Below are positions 11,429 through 22,735 of a stretch of 64,000 bases of DNA, one piece after another; within the stretch, counting starts at the first letter, position 1, and each line of letters opens with the position of its first letter. The notes beneath the pieces are model-generated. The model was not told where the DNA came from and ran no database searches. It was given only the letters and a program-made list of their open reading frames with translations. A program made the translations under genes and the position numbers. Origin of the DNA: Cyrtodaria siliqua (Eukaryota; Mollusca; Bivalvia; Adapedonta; Hiatellidae); the NCBI GenBank assembly GCA_037043455.1, contig JAWPHD010006810.1, positions 74,649-138,648 of the forward strand, read 5' to 3'.

Positions 11429-12640
11429 TACTGTCCTCAGGGGCAATATCAACAGTCAATGTTAGTACTGGCCTAAGGGGCAATATCAACAGCCAGCGTT
11501 AGTATTGTCCACAGTGTCAAAATCAATAGCCAGAGTTATGTCGTTTGCATTTTGTATTACTTTTGCCTTCTCGTTTGTCTGTTTGCGTGTTGTTTGTGTG
11601 TTTTGTGGTTGACTGTCGTCCTTGAATGCTACTTTCCCTGTCCGATATTTTTATATTTCTTAGTAATGGACTCATGAGCAATATCAACAGGTAGGGTTAG
11701 TTTAGTCCTCATGGAGAATATCAACAGCGAGCTTTAACACTGTCCTCATTGGCAATATCAATAGCCACTTTTATTACTGCCCTAAAGGGAAATATCAACA
11801 GGTAGCGTTAATACTGTCTTCGGGGCCAATATCAACAGATAGCGTTAGTACTGCTTTCCAGGGGCAATATCAATTGCTACCGTAAGTTCCATCTTATGGG
11901 GCAATATCAGCATCTAGCGTTAGTACTTTCCTAAGGGGCAATATCGACAGCCAGCGTTTGTAATGTCCTCAAGGGCAATATCAACTGCCTGCGTTGGTAT
12001 TGTCCTCAGTGGCAATATCAACAGCCAGCGTTAGTACTGTCCTAAAGTGCAATACCACAGTTATCGTTAGTAATGTCCTCCGGGGCGCTATTAAGAGCTA
12101 GCTTTAGAATTGAATTGAATTGAATTGCATTGTATAGTCGCATCAACAGCTAAGGTCATATGGCGACTTTCCAACTTCCATTGGTGGAGGAAGACCCCAG
12201 GTGCCCCTCCGGGCAATTTTCGTGCACGGGCGGGCACCTGGGTAGAACCACCGACGTTCCGCAAGCCAGCTGGATAACTTCCTCACATAAAGATTCCTAG
12301 GCCCCTGAGGGATCGAACCTACAGCGGTGAGGGGCAAGTAGCTAGCTTTAGAACTACAATATCAACAACTAGTCTGTAACATGCTAGCAGTTGTTCTGTC
12401 TATATGGACACAATCAACAGCTATTGTCTTTAACATCCACATGAACAATATCAGCAGCCATCGTCTTATAGGGATACTATCAACAGCTAGAGTTAGTACT
12501 GTCCACAAGTCAATATCAACAGTTAGCGTTAGTCCTGTCCCCATGGGCAATGTCAACAGCTAGCGTTAGTACTGTCCTCAGAGGCAATATCAACAGCTAG
12601 CGATAGTACTGTCCTCAGGGGCAATATCGCCGGCTAGCGT
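11429..12640. repeat. 37-bp minisatellite, continuation, interrupted by a SINE
   Basis: Units of the same 37-bp family continue after the mariner (11429-11530), then after a T/G-rich 130-bp interruption (11665-12110), then past the SINE-like insert (12360-12640). Units are more diverged here than in the two main blocks. No gene is seen. Confidence 0.85.
12115..12352 (-). mobile_element. tRNA-derived SINE, minus orientation
   Basis: GC-richer insert in the minisatellite. On the minus strand it has a polymerase III B box, ggttcgatccc (complement of 12309-12319), near its 5' end. A body with 'ggtgcccgcccgtgcac' follows, and the tail is made of ttcaa/attca repeats (complement of the gaattgaattgaattg run at 12113-12130). 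The A box is not clear. The body resembles SINEs common in bivalves; the family was not identified. Confidence 0.65.
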
Positions 12641-14180
12641 TAGTCCTGTCCTAAAACGAATACAGTCAGTACTGCTAAACTCTGCGAAAACCTAGCTTCC
12701 ATCGCCTCTGTACTGTCCTCAAGGACAATTTCAAGAATTAGCGTCAGTAAAATCTTGAAGGACACAATAAATTGCTTAGGTCACTTCCTTGAAACACAAA
12801 AGGGACAATATAGTCATATCCTTAAACGGTTTCTCAACATGGTGTATGCACCGTTCATTATTCGGGCACGGTACATGTACTGTGAAACTGCCATCCTTCG
12901 AAGGGGATGTTAAGCCGTTGACCAGGCCCATGTACAGGAAGGGCCACACCCTATATAATTATGCTCATTACGTATGTTGCTGAAATTCTGTGTTACTCAG
13001 TGACAACACGCCAGCAAAGCCTTCCTCGGAAACGAGGCTGTCATGATAATCAGAAATAAAAAAAGAACAGTGGGCTAGCAACTCTTCCCCTAACCTGAGA
13101 CGGGTGGACAGAGTATATGCCCCGCACCTCGTCTTGTTCCATATTTGGAAACTCAACCTACTCACATACCTGACACCAAAAGTATTAATCAAGTCACATT
13201 GTACTAAGACATCATGTTCTTGCATATAAAGCTACTGGTACTTTATAATGACAGAAGAAATGGGTGGTATTTAAACTAAAGGACGTTTTTATTCTTAAAA
13301 ATGGTCTGCTTTAATGTAATAAGGTTCTTTTAAATCGTGTGTCAGTACTGTCCTCAGCGAACAATAAACGGATACAGTCAATACTAATTTCTGTGAAAAT
13401 ATCACCTACCAGCTTCTCTGGGTTCAGTACTGTCCTGAAGGACAATATCAACACAGCTAGCGTCAGTACAGTCCTGAGGGACATAATAAACTGCTTAGGT
13501 GAATTTATTGATATGCGAAAGGGACGATATATTCATAAACTCGGATATTGATCTTAAACGGTTTCTCACCAGTGTGTAAGCTCACTTGTCATTTCGCTTA
13601 CTCTACCATTTGCAAGCAATGCTTTTTTTTGTCCAAGTGAGGGTTTTGGGCAAATTCAAGTGAGGGTTTTGGGCAAATGACCTTTTATTATTCGGGCAAG
13701 ATACTGTGAATCTTATGCCATCCTTCGAAGGAAATGTTAAGACGTAGACCAGTCCCATGTACAGGAAGAGCCATACCATATATATGCTCATGACATATCT
13801 CTTTGAATTTCTGTGCTATTGAGGCAAAAGGCCCGTAGAGCTTTCCTCGGAAACGACGCTGCCGTGATAATTAGACTAGCTCGTGTGCAGTATCAATAAT
13901 TAGGAACAGCGGGGACAGCACCTCTCCCTCTAATCTGAAAGGGGTGGGTAGCGTATGTCCCTCCCCGCAACCCCCACAACACACACCCCACACGAACATT
14001 GTTCTTATATTATATGCAGATTCCCTATACATGTGTACATGGTTGGATAAAGTAACAAAGAATATACCAATAGTATTCACCAATTCACATGTAATTAATA
14101 AATCATGTTCTTGCAAATTAAACCGACTGGTACATTATAGAAGGAAGAGGTGATAATTAAGCTAAAGGACAGTTTTGTTT
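12640..14180. repeat. Diverged tandem duplication of a ~700-bp unit
   Basis: 12640-13260 and 13340-14180 share the same succession of blocks: degenerate 37-bp units, a 'taaacggtttctca' zinc-finger-like block, 'ttattcgggca', 'gccatccttcgaagg', 'cccatgtacaggaag', 'ttcctcggaaacga' and 'catgttcttgca'. Each block is alignable but clearly diverged, so the duplication is old. No intact gene is seen. Confidence 0.75.
13551..13576 (-). pseudogene. Relic of a C2H2 zinc-finger linker
   Basis: Read on the minus strand, these 26 bases encode HTGEKPFK, the invariant linker between C2H2 fingers, in the correct codons. Neighbouring codons do not keep Cys or His pairs. A decayed version of the same site lies at about 12822-12845 in the other copy of the duplication. 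Confidence 0.55.
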
Positions 14181-14199
14181 TTAAAAATAGTAAGTGGTA

Positions 14200-14680
14200 A
14201 TGTCTAGGCGATGTGAGAGATGTCTCTAACACCCTTTAAGTGTAATTATTTTAAACAGTAGGCGAATGTGTGTATTCATGCCCTTACTACACAAATCAAT
14301 TAAATTAACTTTTTTTAAACAGTAGTCGAATGTGGGTATGCATACAGGAGAGAAGCCATATAAGTTACATACATTAAGATATTAGGCGATGTGAGAGATG
14401 TTTCTATTGTCCTTTAATGTTCCGAATATGCCTAGTTACTCATTTTAGCAAAGTAGAAGTTACTAGTGCCTAATTAACTGCTATACCAGCCGCAATTACG
14501 CAATAATCGTGGATATGAATGTGTATGCTCTTTTTTAAATTCATATTTCCTAAGCAGTTACTACTTCCTAATTAGAAATAGAAGTTACTATAGTGCCTAG
14601 GAACTGACATCGATATTAGCCGATTGAGTATACAGGAGAAATACCATATTATATCATTTAAGGAAAGAGAAGGTTAATAT
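14200..14680 (+). pseudogene. Relic C2H2 zinc-finger array
   Basis: Plus-strand fragments look like decayed fingers: a stretch near 14338-14364 encodes MHTGEKPYK, one near 14630-14655 encodes YTGEIPYY, and two copies of 'taggcgatgtgagagatgt' (about 14205 and 14385) encode a C-x2-C start (CERC). The repeated order fits a degenerate multi-finger exon. Stops and frameshifts prevent any ORF. Confidence 0.45.
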
Positions 14681-14764
14681 ATGTGACTTATTTGGATTTT
14701 ATCCTCGCATCAACACATGAAAGGTTATATGGCGCCTAACAGGAACGAACGTGCCAGGCTCATC

Positions 14765-14925
14765 CCCCATTTACATCAAGATAAAATATGAAGATTGGAC
14801 CTAGAACCTTCTTACCTGCAAAACTGCAGAATTGCTGCAAATTCTATAATAGACACTCCATTTACGATGGAGCCACGTTTCCACGTTTGCATACGCGGTG
14901 TCATGATAAAAACCTTTAATGGGCA
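14765..14925. repeat. Dispersed repeat, partner of 24085-24225
   Basis: Shares 'acctgcaaaactg', 'tctataatagacactccattta' and 'gatggagccacgttt...gtgtcatgat' in order with 24085-24225. This is probably a fragment of one dispersed element; no coding content or terminal structure was recognised. Confidence 0.65.
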
Positions 14926-14960
14926 TGATACAAAATGACAAAATGAATATGAATGTGTGT

Positions 14961-14998
14961 GGGTGGGGGAGGGGGGGCGGGTAACGGGAGAGGGGGGT
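14961..14998 (+). other. G-rich tract with G-quadruplex potential
   Basis: Thirty-eight bases with at least five runs of three or more G separated by one to four bases (gggtgggggaggggggg then cgggtaacgggagagggggg). This is the only such tract in an otherwise AT-rich window. It lies at the edge of a dispersed repeat and no gene lies beside it. Confidence 0.8.
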
Positions 14999-15476
14999 CC
15001 TACCCCTCTGTATGTGACGGTGTCTTTGTGAGATTGAAGTGGTTGTATTCTACCCCGAAACCTCACGGGGAACACAATTAAAGTTAACAGATGACAGAGA
15101 CATCATATTTATCTTATCAGTATGAGTATACTGATATGTATCAGCTGGTACAGTAGGTAATTAGGCACTAATAACTTCTACAGAACTAAATTGGGTAACT
15201 GGTGGTTTGCAGAAAATTAAAAGATGATAAAGACATTTCTTGCATACGCTTTTTGTGAATTAGAGAATGTGTGCTAGGAATCGGAGACATACCATGCCGA
15301 TATATTATATCCACCTTAGAACACGACATCCCAGACCATATCAGGACCCGATTTGTAATCAATTGTAACTAGAAGAACAGTATTGAAACAAAGGTTGAAG
15401 GAAAGCGTTTTGAAAAATAAAAAATCTGATTGTTTGTTTTTGTCTAGACTAATTATTACACAAAAATTAATCCTAC
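14999..15476. other. No feature recognised
   Basis: AT-rich unique sequence between the G-rich tract and the 35-bp repeat. No ORF, repeat or structural RNA was recognised. Confidence 0.5.
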
Positions 15477-15715
15477 CCAAAATTCCTACCCCATGTAAGA
15501 GACCGTAGTAGGCATGTATACAACATCAGAGCACAACATCAGAGCATATCAAATAAATGAAAACCGGTCACCAGAAACAATCCTACCCCATGTAAGAGAC
15601 CATAGTCAAAAGCAATTCGACGCCGTGTAAGAGACCATAGTCAAAAACAAGCATACACCATGTAAGAGACCATAGTCAAAAGCAATCCTACCCCATGTAA
15701 GAGACCACTATGCTG
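15477..15715. repeat. 35/36-bp short tandem repeat, about 5 units
   Basis: Units of the form 'cctaccccatgtaagagacc' plus 'atagtcaaaagcaat'. One unit at about 15477 is separated by about 70 bp from four near-contiguous units at 15583-15715. Units differ by a few bases. There is no variable spacer structure. Confidence 0.8.
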
Positions 15716-16015
15716 CACATAATAAATGAAATTGCGTGTAGATAGTGGCAAAATATGAGAAACATATACATTTAATCTATTTTATATCTCTAACACAATA
15801 GCATGTGTTTTTTCAATATCGAGGTGTGCTTCAACTAAACAATTACAATACAAAACTTCCTCCCCTTAATCTGTTATAAATGGCCTTTCACAATAAAATC
15901 GCAGTATATATGTGTTGCGTCCCTTTGTTGTGAAACGCCATTTAGGGGCTCAAACAACAGCTGAAGCTTCGTCGGGACGATATTAACAGGAGGGGTTCAA
16001 ACAACAGCCAATGAT

Positions 16016-16872
16016 TTGAACCCCTCTCCAAGATTTGGACGCTATATATTTAACAATGAAGTACAGGGCACGGAAGAGATCGTCGCGTTTGTCACATCCC
16101 TCAGAATCAAAGCTCGGGACTGCAACTTCAAAATAGGGGATGTCGACATGACAGATGATATGATACGTGACAGAATCGTCTTCGGATGTTCAAGCCAAAA
16201 AGTTCATATGTCACGTAACGGCATATGTGACATTTGCGTAATTGACAATGGCACACAATACACATCTCACAGAGTTTAGCAAATTTGCACAGGAATGGGG
16301 GTTTGAACACAAAACGTCCTCACCCTTTCATCCGATGTCAAATGGGCTAGCAGAGAAAGGTGTGTAGAACCAAGTAAATCGTCCCTATTACGAGCACATT
16401 ACTGCAACCCAAAACTGTCAAAACATCAATAGTCGTAGAAAAAATGACAAAATCAAAATCTCTGCAGAAAAAGAATTTTGATAAAGCAGCAAAGCCCTTG
16501 ACCCATTGAATGTAGATGATTCTGTGAGAATTCAATTTGGCAAGATATGGAAACCTGGGAAGGTCATTAAGAAATATGATCCTAGGTCATACTCAGTTCA
16601 AACTAGAAATGACGCCATTTACCACAGAAAAAGGCGACTGCTAATCAAAACAAAAAGAGAACACGTCTGATATTGAACCAATGTACGCCAACATCTTAGC
16701 ACAACCAGCAACTTATACTCTCCAAACTGAGCCTCTGCCGTCCTACAATTCGACCAACCCCATTGCTATCCCAGGTCAGCCTGATGTAGTAACTCACCAA
16801 TCTGACGAACCTTATGTAACACGGTCTGGGAGCCAGAGTTATGTTAACGAGCACTGGTTAACATACAGTTAG
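16016..16872 (+). pseudogene. Ty3/gypsy retrotransposon, internally deleted gag-integrase
   Basis: The first ORF starts with a gag-like segment ('RYIFNNEVQGTEE', 'DMIRDRIVFG'). It passes without a break into integrase core sequence with 'GICDICVIDNGTQYTSH', the second catalytic Asp. A frameshift at about 16276 is followed by the rest of the core ('EWGFEHKTSSPFHPMSNGLAEK', ending at the catalytic Glu). Then comes the integrase C-terminal region ('LNVDDSVRIQFGKIWKPGKV') and a tail ending 'PYVTRSGSQ'. Protease, reverse transcriptase, RNase H and the N-terminal integrase are missing, about 2.5 kb judging from family layout. A second small deletion follows the catalytic Glu. Confidence 0.82.
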
Positions 16873-17139
16873 ATAAAATGGACAGTTGGAATGCTGTGTA
16901 AACAGTGATTAGTTGACAATCTTTATTAGCAGCGACTACCAAATATCGTATTACATTTAGCACAAGTATTCGTATCACTCATTATACGTATTGTCATACT
17001 TATTAAAACAAGCACTGTAATACATTTATGCATGATTGCTTATATGCTATTCTTGAGAATAATTAATTTGCATTATTAGATTGTATATGTACACCATTTC
17101 AATAATATGAATTTTCATGTTTAATTATAACGAGGGAGA

Positions 17140-17279
17140 TGTAGTATTATTTGATAAAGACTATATCTTAATAAACATCACTGCGCATGCTCACGTTCAG
17201 AGATTCACTGTCAGGCACTCTTGAAATAAAAGTCAAAGAGACAACATACTTTTGTTAATCCTTAAAACCATAGAATACA
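17140..17279 (+). repeat. Probable 3' LTR of the Ty3/gypsy element
   Basis: A purine tract, gagggaga (17132-17139), is followed by TGTAGTATTA. The segment closes with AATACA, giving TGTA...TACA ends over 140 bp. It contains two AATAAA-like signals. No matching 5' LTR was found upstream of 16016, so the assignment rests on position and end sequences. Confidence 0.5.
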
Positions 17280-17282
17280 TCT

Positions 17283-17420
17283 GAAAAGACGACATTTCAA
17301 GGGCCAAAAGACGAAAAGACGGCACTTTAGCCACGAAAAGACGCCATTTGATACTGTCGTCTTTTCATTCTGTCATTCTGTCGTCTTTTAGTTCTGTCGT
17401 CTTTTCGCGGCGAAATAACG
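17283..17420. repeat. Inverted-repeat segment of gaaaagacg / cgtcttttc motifs
   Basis: Four direct copies of gaaaagacg-like words (17283-17345) are followed by three of the complement, gtcgtctttt (17355-17410). The single strand could fold into an extended imperfect hairpin. It abuts the putative LTR end and may be a small foldback element. Bases 17421-17724 hold nothing else recognised. Confidence 0.6.
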
Positions 17421-17724
17421 AAAAAACGACAATTGGCAGAAATCAGCCACCATACACAATTGATGACATGTAACAGACGGGCGAATTTCTTCAAAGTCGT
17501 ATAGAAGAGATCACATATCGTCATTGATACTGACTTGCAATCAGGTGAATTTGTAATTGTGTCATGGCGGATTCGTTGTGATTAGTGTATGTTGTATCTT
17601 ATATACGTGTTCACATTTGTGTCATTCAGCTCGGCTGTTTAAATTTTGGAATGTTTGATATAAGCGTCGTTACAGAATTTGTTTTCGTTGTTTTTTTTGT
17701 TTTTTTCGAGAAAGCAAAACTTAC

Positions 17725-17863
17725 CGTAGCTTTGACGCAATCTACTAACCGTCCTACGAGGTCTGCTTTTATGACTTCGGCACTGCCGTGTGTCTCCATG
17801 GCAATTTTGTGCGCAGTTTCAGTCATGAATGTGTCCACATTGGCCTTGTTTACTACAATGTAC
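17725..17863 (-). CDS. Candidate host protein-coding exon, function unknown
   Basis: On the minus strand a consensus 3' splice site (aacatttccag) is followed by 139 bases open in one frame and then a strong 5' splice site (gctacg|gtaagt). The exon encodes 46 residues after one split-codon base, including 'VNKANVDTFMTETAHKIAME' and 'DLVGRLVDCVKAT'. The composition is that of a soluble, mainly helical protein, and base composition is higher in GC than the flanks. The plus-strand ORF over it is poorer. I do not recognise the family. Neighbouring exons were not found in the window. Confidence 0.5.
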
Positions 17864-18204
17864 CTGGAAATGTTGAGTTCATACAAGTGTTATAAAATAC
17901 AAAATTTACTTTGCACTATGTACGTTCCCTAAATTAAGATTGTATTCAGGTCGTATGCAGTGTTTTATGACATTCACAATGACACAATTTTATTCAGTAA
18001 TTTAAAAGTAATATTGTGACATAAATACATGACATAGGTACATACATACACAGTTCAACGTACATTATAGATATGAGAATACGTATTGTGTATTGCAATA
18101 GCGTTACCTTATGGTATATTATTGATAGTTTGAAAAAGCAGACGTCTTTTATTCAGTATTTCGTAAACATATTTGCATAGCAGTGACAGTTTATATGCAT
18201 CGGT

Positions 18205-18295
18205 TGTTTTTATACCCGTCCGTCGGATGGGGACGTAAACCGGGCGGTCCCGTGTATCGGTCTATCCTCCGAGCACGTTAAAGAACCATAGGCGT
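18205..18295. mobile_element. Fragment resembling a conserved SINE 3' domain
   Basis: The stretch with 'ggatggggacgtaaaccgg', 'ggtcccgtgta' and 'gcacgttaaagaacca' matches a block that I recall recurring in SINEs of molluscs and cnidarians. Polymerase III promoter boxes are not evident next to it, so only the conserved part is claimed. Bases 17864-18204 hold no recognised feature. Confidence 0.4.
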
Positions 18296-18345
18296 AAATT
18301 TGAATATGAATTTTGTCAATACGAGTTTGAATACATTCTATAATT

Positions 18346-18560
18346 TAATGAATGAATGAATGTTGTTTAACGGCTCATCAACACAGTATAGGTTATTTAG
18401 AGCCGCCCCAGAGAGAGGGGAAGGATACATAGGAATCCGGGAACCTGCCCTACTCTTATTATCGAATAGATTCCTATGGGGAAGCATTAGATTCCAAAGA
18501 GATTTATCGTATACCGTAGTAAAGAGATATTTTGAAAGTAGTTCCGCCACTTAGCACCGC
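18346..18560. other. Short (gaat)n run and GC-richer unique segment
   Basis: Begins with four 'gaat' units, then a 200-base segment open in both strands but without a convincing protein. It may be a dispersed repeat; no partner lies in this window. From 18561 to 18870 nothing was recognised. Confidence 0.3.
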
Positions 18561-18869
18561 CTTTTAATGGGAGGTAATTAGGAAAAAGCTGATTTTAGTC
18601 ACAAGCTTGATAGCCACAGCATTTCAAATGAGATGGGAGGAGTTTGGAGGCGGGGTTATATGTCGGTGAGTTCGTTATAAATGCACCATCGTGATTAATA
18701 AAAAGGTCTAAGTTTATTTATTCAAGAAAGCTGCACAACAGGAACATTCAAATTATTTACAAAGAAATGACAACAAAGTCAGTAAAATGTATTTATAATA
18801 ATTAAATATGCATATCACAATCAACACCGACGCGTTTACCACACTGACGCCGTCTCCTATATTTATTGA

Positions 18870-20510
18870 AAGTTCCTCACTAGTGCCCATTTACTTTGGT
18901 GGCTACTTCCTTACAGTGTCCATATACTTTGGTGGCTACGTAATACCTTACTAACTAGTGCCCATGCACTTTGGTGACTAATACCTTCCTAGTGGCTACT
19001 GCCTTGCTAGTGTCCATGTGCATTGGTGGCTACAACCTTACCAGTGCCCATATACTTTGGTGTCTACTACCTTACTTAGTCAAGTGCCCATGTACTTTGG
19101 TGGCTACTACCTTACTAGTTCCCATGTACTTTGGTGGCTAATACCTTACTCGTGTCCATACACTTTGGTGGCTACTACCTTAATAGTGTCAATGTACTTT
19201 GGTGGCTACTACCTTTCTATCGCCCATGTACTTTGGTGGCTACTACATTACTAGTGTCAATGTACTTTGGTGGCTACTACATTACTAGTGCCGGTGTACT
19301 TTGGTGGCTACTACCTTACTATTGCGCATGTACTTTGGTGGCTAGTACATAACTATTGCCCATGTACTTTGGTGGCTACTACCTTACTAGTGCCAATGTA
19401 CTTTGGTGGCTACTACCTTACTATTGCGCATGTACTTTGGTGGCTACTACCTTACTATTGCGCATGTACTTTGGTGGCTGTTACATTACTATTGCCAATG
19501 TACTTTGGTGGCTACAACCTTACTATTGCCCACGTACTTTGGTGGCTACTACATTACTATTGCTAATGTACTTTGGTGACTACAACCTTACTATTGCCCA
19601 TGTACTTTGGTGGCTACTACATTAACAGTGCCAGTGTTCTTTGGTGGCTACAACCTTACTATTGCCCATGATGACTACTACATTACTATTTCCAATGTAC
19701 TTTGGTGGCTACAACCTTACTATTGCCCACGTACTTTGGTGGCTACTACATTACTATTGCCAATGTACTTTGGTGGCTACAACCTTACTATTGCCTATGT
19801 ACTTTGGTGGCTAATACCTTACTAGTGACAAGTACTTTGGTGGCTACTACCTTATTAGTGCCAATGTACTTTGGTGGCTACTGCTTTACTAGTGCCAATG
19901 TACTTTAGTGGCTACTATCTGACTATTGCCCATGTACTTTGGTGGCTACTACATTAATAGTGCCAGTGTACTTTGGTGGCTAATACCTTACTAGTGGCAA
20001 CGTATTTTGGTGGCTACTACCTTATTAGTGCCAATGTACTTCGGTGGCTACTGTTTTACTAGTGCCACTGTACTTTGGTGGCTACTGCCTTACTATTGTC
20101 ACTGTACTTTGGTGGCTAATACCTTACTAATGCCAATGGACTTTGGTGGCTACTACCTTACTAGTGCCACTGTACTTTGTTGGCTATACTACCTTACTAT
20201 TGCCCATATACTTTGGTGGCTACTACCTTACTAGTGCCACTGTACTTTGGTGGCTATACTACCTTACTATTGCCCATATACTTTGGTGGCTACTGCCTGA
20301 CTAGTGCCACTGTACTTTGGTGGCTACTGCCTTACTAGTGCAAATGAACTTGCGTGGCTCCTACTTTACTAGTGCGCATGGACGTTGGTGGCTTCTACCT
20401 TACTAGTGCCAATTGGCCAATGGACATTCAATTCGGTGGCTACTACGTTACCAGTTTCCATTTACTTTGGTGGCTACTACCTTACTAATGCCCATATGCT
20501 TTAGTTGCAA
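18870..20510. repeat. 34-bp satellite array, about 47 units
   Basis: Tandem array of a unit of the type cttactattgcccatgtact then ttggtggctactac. The second half, 'tactttggtggcta', is nearly constant. The first half varies between 'actagtgcc' and 'actattgcc', and neighbouring units share variants, which suggests local homogenisation. Units at both ends are most diverged. Because 34 is not a multiple of 3, the tyrosine-rich ORFs across it change frame each unit and are not genes. Confidence 0.95.
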
Positions 20511-20849
20511 CTTCCCTAATTGTATTTCTAGAATGATTTGGCTTACATTGCTCATGCGTTTTTACTTAAATATCCTACACCAAAACTAAACGCTGTTTAT
20601 AAACCGAAAGTGATGAGCTGAGAAATGTTAAATTTCTCCTTTTATACTCTTTTTGAACACTATGTCTAAAAAATTCATCGTCACTGCACAAGATCGGAAA
20701 TCACAATCAAGCTATTTTTTCACTGTATTAAACTCTTTATTAACAGTTTCCACATAGACATGGTCTTTAGATCTTTATGTAACAAAGTAAACATTTACAT
20801 GACTTTATCAAACATACTATAAACATACTATAAACAACGGAAAACAGTG
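20511..20849. other. No feature recognised
   Basis: AT-rich unique sequence after the 34-bp satellite. It includes a short direct duplication 'aaacatactataaacatact' near 20808. Confidence 0.5.
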
Positions 20850-21066
20850 GAGCGCTATGGTCTACTACGTATTGTACTACGTAGAGCGTTGGACCCATGA
20901 TCCAAAAGTCGTAGGATTGATTCCCGCCATTGCCATATGCGTTGTGTCCCTGAGCAAGACACTTTATCTGCATTGCTTAGTACTGGTTCTACCCAGGAAG
21001 ACATCGAGAGTGATTCAAATAAGTTCATTGTCCTTTCGTTACAATAGATGTAAAATAAATAAGTTT
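20850..21066 (+). mobile_element. tRNA-derived SINE, plus orientation
   Basis: The 5' part has a tRNA-like arrangement: 'acgtagagcgttggaccc' as A-box region and 'ggattgattccc' as B box about 35 bases later. It is followed by the conserved SINE block 'tgtgtccctgagcaagacac' plus 'tttatctgcattgc' that recurs in metazoan SINEs (I cannot assign the named domain with certainty). The end is an AT-rich tail before the LINE remnant. Confidence 0.6.
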
Positions 21067-21089
21067 AATCTAAAGTTAAAACTAAAACA

Positions 21090-22735
21090 GATGTAGGCTT
21101 ACGGTTAACACATCTGAAACAAAAGTTATGGTATTCAGAAAGCAGGAATGCTACCTAGAAACCTATCATTTATGTACAATGGTAACAAAGTAGTCGACCG
21201 TTTTTGTTATTTGGGAATTGTTGTTACTTCTGGTGGCTCGTTTTCTGGCACACTAGTTACACTGGCAGGGCAAGCGGGTAAATGTAACAACACAACACAT
21301 ACGTGTCAAAGTTCGTATAGTTTATTACATTGAATAGCAAAGTGATCGTATAGTTTTATTAAAGTAATTGTTGATGTAAGCAAGTTCAGCTCAAAACATA
21401 AAGTTAATCTGTTACTTCTGCAACAGAGTCAGATTCAATTACTTCCGAACTCTAATAACAATATTGTTGCCGTTAACACCGAATCATTCTTTATCGAACC
21501 AAGATCCTAACCGACAGCCTATCCTTTAGCACTATCTGCCTACCGTAAATGCTGTGTCTTTACCGTTTTATGCAGGCCAATATATATTAACAGCCCACCT
21601 ATACGAATCCTGTTTCTGCAGATGTCGATTCTAAGTTTAGTATCACTAATATGATGATTATACAGTGGTCAAAGTTTGATTGGTCAGCTGAATGACACTA
21701 CTTAATGAGGAAACAACAGCATCCTACGTCTTCAGATAAATGAAGTTCAAATATCAATCATTACCCTGGTATGTCAGGATAGTGTCACTAAGCCACTTAT
21801 GAACCCCCCGTTTCATCTGCTGACCATATCCAATGCCTAAATTTTACCAGTTATAGAAATATAGTTGTCAGCGTTAGCAAAATACCCATTAACGAGAAAT
21901 GATGATGTATAAGTTAAGTCCCCCATGCTTGACTCTGTTAAAAAGGTAACACAAAATGATTTTGCGTATGATGAGTTTGGTAGAACCTGTCTGCGTAACT
22001 ATAGAGTAGCCTCGTTAATAAAACACTGGTTTAAAATATTAAAATGCGAGGATTTAAAATTTGTAAAAGCTACGTATAGAATAATGTTAAATGATATTGA
22101 ACTTCAACCAAATAAACACAACTGGGCATCGTCTGTAAAAACATTGCTTGAAAGTATAGGATTTAATGATGTTTGGTATTTTCAGGGAGTAGGAAACATC
22201 AATAGATTTTTATTCGTCTTTAAGCAAAGGCTAATGACAGTTTTATACAAAACTGGAATGGACGAATAACAGATTAGTCTAGGTCTAAGACATATTCGCC
22301 TTTTCATGTGTTTGCATATAAATCATACCTAGATATAATAAAAGTACGTAAATTTCGCTCAGTGCTATCAAGACTTAGAATGTCTTCATATAGGCTACAC
22401 ATTGGTACAAACCACAAAGAATACCTGTAAATGAAAGAAAATGCATCGTGTGTAATAAACTTGAAGATGAATTTCATTTCGTTATGGAACGTGCACTGTT
22501 TAATGAACTAAGACAGAAGTACATTAAACATTATTTCTGGAGAATGCCAAATATTCCTAAATTCATCGATTTGTTAAACGAAAACTTTGTCAAGAACCTG
22601 GCAACATATATTTTAATTGTTTCAAAATTCGAAACGAACTTAAATTTATTAATTAATGTCTGTTCTCTTTTTAACAAACCATATTGTCAAATATTACTTA
22701 GATGCATATGTATATGTATTGTTTGTTAAACATTT
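21090..22735 (+). pseudogene. Non-LTR retrotransposon ORF2 remnant (C-terminal part), interrupted
   Basis: Two parts of one ORF2-like sequence. 21090-21282 gives the end of the reverse transcriptase ('VNTSETKVMVF', 'LPRNLSFMYNG', 'YLGIVVTSGGSF'). 21925-22735 gives the downstream region ('YDEFGRTCLRNYRV', 'NKHNWASSVKTLLESIGF', 'LFVFKQRL', and a zinc-knuckle remnant 'CNKLEDEFHF'). About 640 bp of unrelated AT-rich sequence (21283-21924) separates them. It is the same family as the LINE at 26741-30240 but older: several stops and frameshifts, and the last Cys of the knuckle is lost. Confidence 0.8.

Noticed and set aside
17585..17932. Plus-strand 115-codon ORF
   Set aside because: Antisense to an exon with good splice sites; composition is hydrophobic from complementing a helical coding strand and a T-rich intron.
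19018..20234. Tyr/Trp/Leu-rich ORFs such as 'MVATTLLVPMYFGGYYLTIA' looking like membrane proteins
   Set aside because: They follow a 34-bp satellite, change frame every unit and have counterparts in all frames.
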